Part shown: positions 1 through 5,767 of the stretch, piece by piece
How positions within the stretch are numbered: the first letter of the stretch is position 1
How the letters are laid out: every line of letters begins with the position of its first letter
Source: Anaerolineae bacterium
Lineage (GTDB): Bacteria > Chloroflexota > Anaerolineae > Epilineales > JAHCIE01
Direction: 5' to 3'
Length of the DNA: 8,157 nucleotides
Assembly: GCA_026129385.1 (NCBI GenBank)
Contig: JAHCIE010000131.1
Coordinates: forward strand, 1 to 8,157
The notes under the pieces: generated by a model
Databases searched by the model: none
What the model saw: only the letters and a program-made list of their open reading frames with translations
What the model was told of the DNA's origin: nothing
Program-made: the position numbers and the translations under genes

Positions 1-845
1 ACGGCCGTCACTGTGAAGTCGGGCTGGGCGTCGAGGGCGCGGTCGATAAACAACCGAATCGCATCATACTCCATCAGACGGTCTACAGATAGGGGGCGCC
101 GGGCGTCCGGCAACGCCAGGGGTGTTACCTCGAAGACCCGCTCGCCTCGCACGTTCAGCGCCTCGCGACTGGTCACCAGCGCCTTGACCCCCGGCGCCAT
201 CGTCAGCAGGTAGCTGACAGCGGGTGCGGCATCGATCACCCGCTCGAAGTTGTCCAGCACCAGCAGCAGGTGCTTCTGGCGTAGATGCGCCTTGAGCAGG
301 TCGAGGCTAGGGCGACTGCCCGTCTCCCTCACAGCCAGAGTCTGAGCGATGGTCGAGACGACGAGGTCAGGATCGCGGACAGGAGTCAGATCGACGAAGA
401 AGACGCCGTGGCTGTAATCGTCGAGAACCGAGGCCGCGGCTTCGACCGCCAGACGTGTCTTGCCGACGCCACCGACGCCGGTCAGCGTCACGAGTCGGGT
501 GTCCGCGCGACCCAGCAAACCAATGATCGCTTCGACCTCGCGTTGGCGGCCGATGAGGGCAGTGAGAGGCGCGGGGAGATTGGAGTGGAGTGGGGGCGGG
601 GCAGGCGCAACGAGCGCCGCCTCCAGGATGTCCTCACGCGCCGTGACGGGGATGCGCAGCGCTTCCAGGAGTTGCTCGACGATCTGGCGGGTCGGGGGGC
701 GATCGCCCGCCTCGATCTTGCGCAGGTAGATGGCCGACACCCCGGCCAGCCCGCCGAGAGTCTCCTGGGTCAGGCCGCGCGTTCGTCGCTGTTGCTTCAG
801 CCAGGCTCCGAACGAAGTCCGTCTGTCCATCACCAGACTTCCCAT
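1..845 (-). CDS. XRE-HTH / NB-ARC (STAND) ATPase transcriptional regulator, partial at C-terminus
   Basis: The frame reads from an ATG at 845 down to base 1 without a stop, giving about 281 residues; the rest lies outside the window. Residues about 12-65 form an XRE-type helix-turn-helix (FGAWLKQQRRTRGLTQETL, then GVSAIYLRKIEAGDRPPTRQ). A Pro-rich linker (about 80-95) leads into an NB-ARC ATPase with Walker A GVGGVGKT (123-130), Walker B LLLVLD (193-198) and a downstream LVTSRE sensor motif. Known members couple ATP-dependent oligomerisation to DNA binding; TPRs usually follow, but here they would be off the edge. ATG 845 has a GGGGA stretch a few bases upstream and an in-frame TGA just above it; ATG 830 is the alternative start. 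The NB-ARC part is clearly paralogous to that of the cyclase gene at 2775-5579. It is divergent from the LuxR-type gene at 997. The ligand or target is unknown. Confidence 0.9.
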   Translation of the reverse strand, partial: MGSLVMDRRTSFGAWLKQQRRTRGLTQETLGGLAGVSAIYLRKIEAGDRPPTRQIVEQLLEALRIPVTAREDILEAALVAPAPPPLHSNLPAPLTALIGRQREVEAIIGLLGRADTRLVTLTGVGGVGKTRLAVEAAASVLDDYSHGVFFVDLTPVRDPDLVVSTIAQTLAVRETGSRPSLDLLKAHLRQKHLLLVLDNFERVIDAAPAVSYLLTMAPGVKALVTSREALNVRGERVFEVTPLALPDARRPLSVDRLMEYDAIRLFIDRALDAQPDFTVTA

Positions 846-871
846 GCGGTCCCCGCCGAACTGAGAGACAG

Positions 872-900
872 ACTCTATCCCAACTATGCGGCATTGTCAA
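872..900 (-). promoter_or_regulatory. sigma70-like promoter of the XRE/NB-ARC gene
   Basis: On the minus strand there is a perfect -35 box TTGACA (900-895), a 17-base spacer and a -10 box TAGAGT (877-872, 4 of 6 consensus). Transcription would begin near 865, leaving a leader of about 20 bases before ATG 845. This is the best -35/-10 pair found in the window by eye. Confidence 0.65.
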
Positions 901-909
901 GCTCGTTTT

Positions 910-931
910 GTATCGCTTCCGTATCGCTGCC
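910..931. repeat. 11-bp tandem direct repeat, candidate operator
   Basis: GTATCGCTTCC (910-920) is followed directly by GTATCGCTGCC (921-931), matching at 10 of 11 bases. The 11-base period puts both copies on the same DNA face. Relative to the minus-strand start predicted near 865 the repeats cover about -45 to -66, a typical activator position just upstream of a -35 box. They also lie about 65-87 bases upstream of the LuxR-type gene's ATG. The binding protein is unknown; either divergent regulator is a reasonable guess. Confidence 0.4.
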
Positions 932-996
932 CGATGGTCCGCGGCGGTAGACTCGTGTCACGGTAGAACGAACGCGAGCACATCGGGAGGGGCCTG

Positions 997-1692
997 ATGA
1001 GCATCCTACGCACGATTCGTGTCCTCGTGGTCGACGAGTATGCCTTGTTTCGCCAGGGCCTGGCGCTGCTTCTGAGCATGCAGCCGGACTTCGAGGTCGT
1101 CGGGGAGGCCGCAGACGGCCTGGAGGCCGAGAAGATGGTCGCCGAGGTCCAGCCTGATGTGGTGCTGATGAGCATGACCTTCCCGAATACGGGTGGGACG
1201 CAGGCAACGCGGCGCATCAAGCGCCGCTTCGCCCACGTCACGGTGATCATGCTGGCGGAGCGCTCGGATCAGGAGGCGCTGCTGGAAGCGATCCTGGCTG
1301 GCGCGGACGGCTATCTCTCCCGGCGCGTCACGTCCGCCGAATTGCTGCGGCTTCTGCGCGGCGTCTTCGACGAGCAAGGCCTGACGGCTCCTTCCATCAC
1401 CGAGCGAACGCTCATGGAGTACCGCCGGCTGACTGCAGAGACTGTCGCGGCCCATCCCAGCCTGGCCCACCTGACACCTCGCGAGCGGGAGGTCTTGCAG
1501 CTGATCTCCGCCAGGGCCACGGACCGCGAGATCGCGCAGCGCCTGCACCTGAGTCCCCACACCGCCAAGCGTCACGTCAGCAGCATCCTGGCCAAGCTGA
1601 ACGTGACAAGCCGCCGTGAGGCGGCCAGGCTCGCTCAACCAGCTGCGACACCGCGTGGCGGCGAGCCGCCGCCGCCGCTCATGAAGACCTAA
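997..1692 (+). CDS. LuxR/NarL-family response regulator with degenerate receiver domain
   Basis: A 231-residue DNA-binding regulator of normal NarL-family length. Residues 7-122 form a receiver fold (IRVLVVDEYALFRQGL at the start, AGADGYL at 101-107). Residues 159-213 are a LuxR-type HTH (LTPREREVLQL, then REIAQRLHLSPHTAKRHV). The receiver's catalytic residues are altered. In the VVLMSM stretch Ser59 occupies the usual phospho-acceptor Asp position, Ala87 replaces the switch Thr/Ser, Arg109 replaces the conserved Lys, and the acidic pair is D13-E14. It is therefore probably not switched by His-Asp phosphorelay, and no histidine kinase is in the window. The start is supported by GGGAGG (985-990) six bases before the ATG. 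I see no convincing promoter upstream. The C-terminal tail (about 214-231) is Pro/Gly-rich and probably disordered. It is divergent from the XRE/NB-ARC gene. Confidence 0.93.
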   Translation: MSILRTIRVLVVDEYALFRQGLALLLSMQPDFEVVGEAADGLEAEKMVAEVQPDVVLMSMTFPNTGGTQATRRIKRRFAHVTVIMLAERSDQEALLEAILAGADGYLSRRVTSAELLRLLRGVFDEQGLTAPSITERTLMEYRRLTAETVAAHPSLAHLTPREREVLQLISARATDREIAQRLHLSPHTAKRHVSSILAKLNVTSRREAARLAQPAATPRGGEPPPPLMKT

Positions 1693-1725
1693 GTCGCAGA
1701 TAGGTCTCGCTGCGACGAAAAGACC
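1693..1725 (+). other. possible hairpin or H-type pseudoknot in the 3' region of the LuxR-type gene
   Basis: Directly after the TAA stop, GTCGCA (1693-1698) can pair with TGCGAC (1711-1716). GGTCT inside that loop (1703-1707) can pair with AGACC (1721-1725). The two pairings interleave in H-type pseudoknot order. No T-run follows, so a standard intrinsic terminator is not supported. The stems are short and could be chance. Confidence 0.2.
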
Positions 1726-1726
1726 G

Positions 1727-1755
1727 ATGACGGCCGCGACAGGCCGTGATATTCT
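1727..1755 (+). promoter_or_regulatory. candidate promoter of the secreted-protein gene
   Basis: ATGACG (1727-1732, 4 of 6 matches to TTGACA), a 17-base spacer, then TATTCT (1750-1755, 4 of 6) preceded by TGA, which forms an extended -10 TGn motif (1747-1749). The start would fall near 1762, about 50 bases before the ATG at 1812. This would let the gene be transcribed independently of the LuxR-type gene. Confidence 0.4.
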
Positions 1756-1798
1756 ATCCCCACTGCTCGACATGGCTCAACCGCTCCCAGGTATCCAC

Positions 1799-1804
1799 AG
1801 GAGG
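1799..1804 (+). promoter_or_regulatory. ribosome binding site fixing the start of the secreted-protein gene
   Basis: AGGAGG lies seven bases before ATG 1812, in an AGGAGGAAGG run. The in-frame ATG at 1746 has no such site and would place 22 extra residues before the signal peptide, so 1812 is preferred. Confidence 0.8.
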
Positions 1805-1811
1805 AAGGATA

Positions 1812-2627
1812 ATGGACAGCCAGATGAAGAACGTCCGCCGCCTCAAGTTTCTGGCCCTGGCGATCGTGGCGCTGCTGATGGTGGCGCTCGTGGTCGCCTC
1901 TACCGCCGCTGTCGCCCAGGCCGACGACGCCGGCAAGTCGCGGGTGCTGTCGCCCGGCTCTCATCCTTACGGGATGACCTACGGCCAGTGGTCGGCAGTG
2001 TGGTGGCAGTGGGCGCTCCGTCCCCCCTTCTCGCAGAGCGCGCTCACCGACGAGACGGGGGCGCGCTGCGGAGTGGGCCAGTTGGGTCCTGTGTGGTTCC
2101 TGGCCGGTGTGGCGAATAGCTCAGGGGTCGTGACGCGCAACTGCGCCATGCCGGCGGACAAGGCCCTGTTCATCCCCATCTTGAACGCCGAGTGGGACAA
2201 CGCGGGCTACGACACCCCCCAGAGCGAAGCCACCCTGCGCGCCATCGCCGCCGGGGTTATCGACCACACCGATCAACTGACGATGAGCATTGATGGTAAG
2301 GAGGTGCAGAACCTCACGGCCTATCGCACCAAGTCCCCCGTGTTCTTCTACACCATGCCTGCCGAGGACAATGTGTACGGGCTGAAGTGCAGCGGCACGT
2401 TGCATCCCACCTGCAAGGACGGCGCGGGCAACACGGTGTCCTTCGCCGGGCTGATCTGCACCGGCGGACCCAAGAGCCAGTGCCTCGCCTATCCGGTCGT
2501 CGGTGACGGCTACTACGTGATGCTGTCGCCGCTGCCGGTCGGCGAGCATACCATCCACTTCGGCGGGCGGTTTGTTGACTATGGCTTCACGCTGGATATC
2601 ACCTACCACCTCACTGTGGGGCCGTGA
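1812..2627 (+). CDS. secreted Trp-rich, six-cysteine protein of unknown function
   Basis: A 271-residue exported protein. The N-terminus has a basic region (KNVRRLK), a hydrophobic core (about 13-29) and an AVAQA/DD signal peptidase I-like site near residue 37. The mature part opens with an aromatic block (YGMTYGQWSAVWWQWALRP, 53-71). It continues through CGVGQLGPVWFLAG (86-99) and NCAMPADKALFIPILNAEW (110-128) to a C-terminal region that looks all-beta (VGEHTIHFGGRF, then FTLDITYHLTVGP). All six cysteines are in the mature part, so up to three disulfides are possible. The layout recalls uncharacterised secreted proteins with a 'YGEWSAKWWQWAL'-type opening and a 'GPVWFLAG' motif; I know no assigned function and propose none. 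It has its own promoter candidate and a very strong Shine-Dalgarno, and ends before a strong terminator, so it looks monocistronic. Confidence 0.88.
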   Translation: MDSQMKNVRRLKFLALAIVALLMVALVVASTAAVAQADDAGKSRVLSPGSHPYGMTYGQWSAVWWQWALRPPFSQSALTDETGARCGVGQLGPVWFLAGVANSSGVVTRNCAMPADKALFIPILNAEWDNAGYDTPQSEATLRAIAAGVIDHTDQLTMSIDGKEVQNLTAYRTKSPVFFYTMPAEDNVYGLKCSGTLHPTCKDGAGNTVSFAGLICTGGPKSQCLAYPVVGDGYYVMLSPLPVGEHTIHFGGRFVDYGFTLDITYHLTVGP

Positions 2628-2704
2628 TGCCGGGCATCAGATGAGCGAGAGTCACTACATGGTCACGGAGCGATGAGCGTCCGTCGCCGTCCAGGCATCA
2701 AGTA

Positions 2705-2741
2705 ACCTCGGCTCAGGCTGGCTTACAGCCTGAGCCGAGGT
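2705..2741. terminator. long perfect hairpin between convergent genes, probable bidirectional terminator
   Basis: CCTCGGCTCAGGCTG (2706-2720) pairs perfectly with CAGCCTGAGCCGAGG (2726-2740) around a five-base GCTTA loop; A2705-T2741 adds a sixteenth pair. It lies 78 bases after the secreted-protein stop and 34 bases beyond the convergent cyclase gene's stop. The following plus-strand bases (TCGTTCCTTA) are only moderately T-rich, and the minus-strand side reads TTACTTG. Position and stem strength support termination of both genes. Confidence 0.75.
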
Positions 2742-2774
2742 CGTTCCTTACCTCGTGGTGATGTGGCGCAGCGG

Positions 2775-5579
2775 CTAGGCGTCCTGCAGCGCATACGCCA
2801 GCGCCTCCTCCAGTGTCATCCGGCCGCCGGCTGCGAAGGCCGCCTCGGTCGATCCGTCGCCCAGGAGGTGAATCAGGCCAATATAGTGGTCGAGATCGGC
2901 CTGGTCCATCGCGGGTAGGCGGGCCTCCATGGCATCCAGTAGCGCCGCGCTCGCCCCCAGCAGGCGCGCAGCGCGCTGCGGCTCGCTCATTTCGGCGGCA
3001 ACGATCCCCAACCCCATCAGGCAGGCGACAATCTCGCGCCGACTCCCCAGGTCGCGCAGGATATTCAGACTCTCCAGGTAACAGCGGCGCGCCTCCTCCC
3101 AGTGGCCCTGCCGCCAGGCAGTGACGCCCAGGCCGTACAGCGATACCCCCACGTGCAGGCGATCCCCCATCGCCTGTGCCAGTTGACGGCTATCCTCGTA
3201 GCGCGCCCGCGCATCGTCGTAGTTGTTCTGGGCGCGAGCCACGTTCCCCAGCGCCAGCAATGAGTACGCGACGCCCAGCCGGTCGCCCAACTCACGCCGA
3301 ATCCCCAAACTCTCTTGCTGCAACCGGCGCGCCACGTCCCACTCACCCTGGTCGAACGCCAACCAGCCGAGGTCGTAAAGCGAGCCCGCCACGCCACGCT
3401 GGTCGCCCACCTCGCGCCGCATCGTCAGCGCCTCATGGTACAGGGCATCGGCCATGACATAGTCGCCCTGCGCCTGGGCAACGATCCCCAAGCCCCCCAG
3501 GGAACTGGCAACCGCGCTCTGATTGTGCGCCGCCTCGGCCAGTTCCAGCGCCTGCTGATGGTAGCGGCGAGCCGCAGCGTAGTCGCTCTGATCCCGGGCC
3601 AGAATGCCCGCACCATTCAGGGCCGAGATCCGATCGGCCACGTCCACCCCCACCCCCAGACTCAGCGCCTCCTCTAGCGCCGCGCGGCCCTCGCTCAGGT
3701 AGCCGCGCACTTCCCAGAACCGCCACATCGCGCCCGTCAGTTGCAACGCCTCAGCCGCCAGGCGATGCCCCAGGAACCAGCGTATGGCATCCCGCAGGTT
3801 ATCATGCTCCGACTCCAGACGATCGAGCCACAGCCCGACCTGCGCCCCAAATAGTTCCGGCTGAGCGCGGCGCATGAAGTCCAGGAAGTAGCGCGCGTGC
3901 CGCTCGCGAAGAGTATCTGCCTCGCCACTGCTGGCCAGTTGTTCGGCGGCGAACTCCTGAATAGTAGCCAGCATGACAAAACGCGACTCGCCTGGCCGCT
4001 CATCGCGGCTCTGAAGCAGACTCTGGCTCGCCAGCGCCTCGATACCGTCCAGGATGTCGATAGCCGCCTCGCCCTCGACAGGCGGCATGCCGCCCACCAC
4101 TCCCTCAATGGCCTCCAGGGTACTACCGCCGCTGAACACCGCCAGTCGCCGCAGCAGGGTCTGGCAGGGGGCGTCCAGCAGATCGTAGCTCCACTCGATG
4201 GCCGCGCGCAGCGTCTGGTGGCGCGACGGCAGGTCACGCGCCCCGACGGTCAGCAATTGCAGGCGGTGGTTGAGGCGGGCCAGCATCGCCTGCGGCGACA
4301 GAGTCCGAATGCGCGTCGCCGCCAATTCGATAGCGAGGGGCAGGCCATCTAGCCGCTGGCAGATTTGCGCCACCACCACGGCATTGTCTGGCGTCAACAC
4401 AAAGTCGGGACGCGCTGCCCGCGCCCGCTCTACAAACAGGCGCACCGCCTCGTACTCGGCCAGCGCCGCCACGGTGTGAGCGTCGGCAGCCAGATGCAGA
4501 TTATCGGGCACGGTCAGCGGCGGGACGAGGTATTGAGCCTCGCCGCGCACCCGCAACACAGTGCGGCTGGTCACAAGCATCTTGGGACCCGTCGCTGCAT
4601 CCAGCAGATTGGCGACCTCAGCCGCTGCGTTGACTACCTGCTCGAAATTATCCAGCACCAGTAGCATGTGGCGGTCGCGCAGCCGCTCCTTGAGTGTCGC
4701 CACAATAGAGAGCGGCGGAATTTCGCGTACGTTGAGGGTATAGGCAATCGTTGGCACGACCAGGCTGGCATCCCGCACGGCAGCCAGTGGGACCAGAAAG
4801 ACACCGTCGTCGAAGTCGTCGAGCATGTCCGCCGCCACGTGGAGCGCCAGGCGCGTCTTGCCCGTGCCGCCCGGCCCTAGCAGCGTCACCAGTCGCACAC
4901 CCGGCTGGCGCAGCAAGCTCTGCACCGCAGTGACCTGCCGCTCGCGGCCGATCAGGGCATCGCGCTGCACCGGCAGGTTATTGGGGTGCATGTCCAGGGT
5001 GTGCAGCGGGCCGAACTCACTCGGTAGATCGTCGGCCAGGAGTTGGAAGACACGCTCCGGTCGCGTCAGGTCGCGCAGGCGATGCTCGCCCAGGTCACGG
5101 AAACTGAGGCTCCCCGGCAAGGAGTCGCGAACCACCTCGCGCACGGCCTGCGAGACGAGGATTTGCCCTCCCGACCCGGCCGCCCGTAGCCGTGCACAAC
5201 GGTTGACTGTGCTACCGAAGTAGTCGCCATCTCGCAGCTCAGCCTCGCCTACGTGTAAGGCCATGCGCACCAGAATCGGGCCTCGCGTGGGCCACGCCTC
5301 CGAATTCAAAGCCTTTTGCATGTCATGGGCGGTGAGCACGGCGTCCGACGTCCGCGCGAAAACGGCGAACAGGCTATCGCCCTCACCGCGACTCTTGACC
5401 AGGACGCCGCGATGCTGCGCGATGAGGCGCGCCGCCAGCGCGTCGTGCCGCGCCACAGCGGCGGCCATCGGCTGGGGGGTTTCCTCCCAGAACTTCGTGC
5501 TGCCCTCGATATCGGTGAGCAGGAAGGTCACGATACCCTGGGGTAGAGGCGGGATCGATGCCACCATCACAGAAGCCAC
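2775..5579 (-). CDS. class III adenylate/guanylate cyclase - NB-ARC ATPase - TPR regulator
   Basis: A 934-residue three-module cytoplasmic protein. Residues 15-180 are a class III cyclase homology domain: VTFLLTDIEGST with metal-binding Asp23, a GEGDSLFAVF segment where Asp68 fits the second metal Asp, and YFGSTVNRCARL with the transition-state pair Asn126 and Arg130. Residues about 208-540 are an NB-ARC/STAND ATPase with Walker A GPGGTGKT (235-242), Walker B LLVLD (306-310), a MLVTSR motif near 335 and GLPLAIELAATR near 413. From about 620, and most clearly 650-880, there are at least six TPR-like repeats of about 40 residues, with cores such as SSLGGLGIV, GSLYDLGWL, YSLLALGNV and VSLYGLGVT. 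Such proteins are viewed as signal-sensing STAND switches; cyclase activity is likely from the residues but unproven, as is the choice of cAMP or cGMP. The start is GTG 5579 with AAAGG about six bases upstream; ATG 5567 lacks a site. It is divergent from the glycosyltransferase gene. Confidence 0.93.
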   Translation of the reverse strand: MASVMVASIPPLPQGIVTFLLTDIEGSTKFWEETPQPMAAAVARHDALAARLIAQHRGVLVKSRGEGDSLFAVFARTSDAVLTAHDMQKALNSEAWPTRGPILVRMALHVGEAELRDGDYFGSTVNRCARLRAAGSGGQILVSQAVREVVRDSLPGSLSFRDLGEHRLRDLTRPERVFQLLADDLPSEFGPLHTLDMHPNNLPVQRDALIGRERQVTAVQSLLRQPGVRLVTLLGPGGTGKTRLALHVAADMLDDFDDGVFLVPLAAVRDASLVVPTIAYTLNVREIPPLSIVATLKERLRDRHMLLVLDNFEQVVNAAAEVANLLDAATGPKMLVTSRTVLRVRGEAQYLVPPLTVPDNLHLAADAHTVAALAEYEAVRLFVERARAARPDFVLTPDNAVVVAQICQRLDGLPLAIELAATRIRTLSPQAMLARLNHRLQLLTVGARDLPSRHQTLRAAIEWSYDLLDAPCQTLLRRLAVFSGGSTLEAIEGVVGGMPPVEGEAAIDILDGIEALASQSLLQSRDERPGESRFVMLATIQEFAAEQLASSGEADTLRERHARYFLDFMRRAQPELFGAQVGLWLDRLESEHDNLRDAIRWFLGHRLAAEALQLTGAMWRFWEVRGYLSEGRAALEEALSLGVGVDVADRISALNGAGILARDQSDYAAARRYHQQALELAEAAHNQSAVASSLGGLGIVAQAQGDYVMADALYHEALTMRREVGDQRGVAGSLYDLGWLAFDQGEWDVARRLQQESLGIRRELGDRLGVAYSLLALGNVARAQNNYDDARARYEDSRQLAQAMGDRLHVGVSLYGLGVTAWRQGHWEEARRCYLESLNILRDLGSRREIVACLMGLGIVAAEMSEPQRAARLLGASAALLDAMEARLPAMDQADLDHYIGLIHLLGDGSTEAAFAAGGRMTLEEALAYALQDA

Positions 5580-5671
5580 GTATGCCTTTCGGCTCAGACG
5601 GCCAGGCCCATGGGAGAGAAACGAGTGGAGTGAAATGATCGCGACCCGGCGGCACGCTGCCGCTTCCTGTC

Positions 5672-5701
5672 ATTATAGCGAATCGCGGCGAGATAGGCGA
5701 A
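5672..5701 (-). promoter_or_regulatory. candidate promoter of the cyclase/NB-ARC/TPR gene
   Basis: A perfect -10 box TATAAT lies on the minus strand at 5677-5672. The best -35 candidate is weak (TTCGCC, 5701-5696, 18-base spacer, 3 of 6 matches), which suggests activator dependence or modest strength. Transcription would begin near 5665, giving a leader of about 85 bases before GTG 5579. Confidence 0.55.
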
Positions 5702-5727
5702 CGGCGGCGGGCTTGCCCCCGCCGCCG
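5702..5727. repeat. GC-rich inverted repeat between divergent promoters
   Basis: CGGCGGCGGG (5702-5711) and CCCGCCGCCG (5718-5727) are perfect 10-base complements around a six-base centre (cttgcc). The repeat begins next to the minus-strand -35 candidate and its centre and right arm overlap the plus-strand -35 candidate (5713-5718). A dimeric regulator bound here could control both genes. Simple CGG triplet richness could also produce it. Confidence 0.4.
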
Positions 5728-5741
5728 CCCCACGCTATACT
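5713..5741 (+). promoter_or_regulatory. candidate promoter of the glycosyltransferase gene
   Basis: TTGCCC (5713-5718, 4 of 6), a 17-base spacer and TATACT (5736-5741, 5 of 6). The predicted start near 5748 is about 20 bases before ATG 5768 and 50 before ATG 5798. Confidence 0.55.
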
Positions 5742-5767
5742 TATGCCTAGCTGACACACCGTCCCGG

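Noticed and set aside
285..950. Long plus-strand open frame of 221 codons
   Set aside because: It lies antisense to the XRE/NB-ARC gene, which has clear motifs in its own frame. The product is Arg/Asp/Gln-rich with no recognisable domain.
948..953. TAGACT as a -10 box for the LuxR-type gene
   Set aside because: No acceptable -35 sequence lies 16-18 bases upstream.
1006..1773. 255-codon minus-strand frame opposite the LuxR-type regulator
   Set aside because: It has no ribosome site or domain, and the plus-strand frame encodes an unmistakable receiver/HTH protein.
1746..1811. Upstream in-frame ATG as start of the secreted protein
   Set aside because: It has no Shine-Dalgarno, overlaps the candidate -10 box and would place 22 residues before the signal peptide. 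AGGAGG marks ATG 1812 instead.
2641..2676. Tiny 11-codon frame (ATG at 2641 to TGA) after the secreted-protein gene
   Set aside because: It is short, has no ribosome site and no recognisable product. A GATGAGCG direct repeat (2640-2647, 2672-2679) is also present but probably chance.
2775..3700. DNA-level repetition of about 120-base units
   Set aside because: It is explained by the 40-residue TPR units of the encoded protein and is not a mobile or CRISPR-like repeat.
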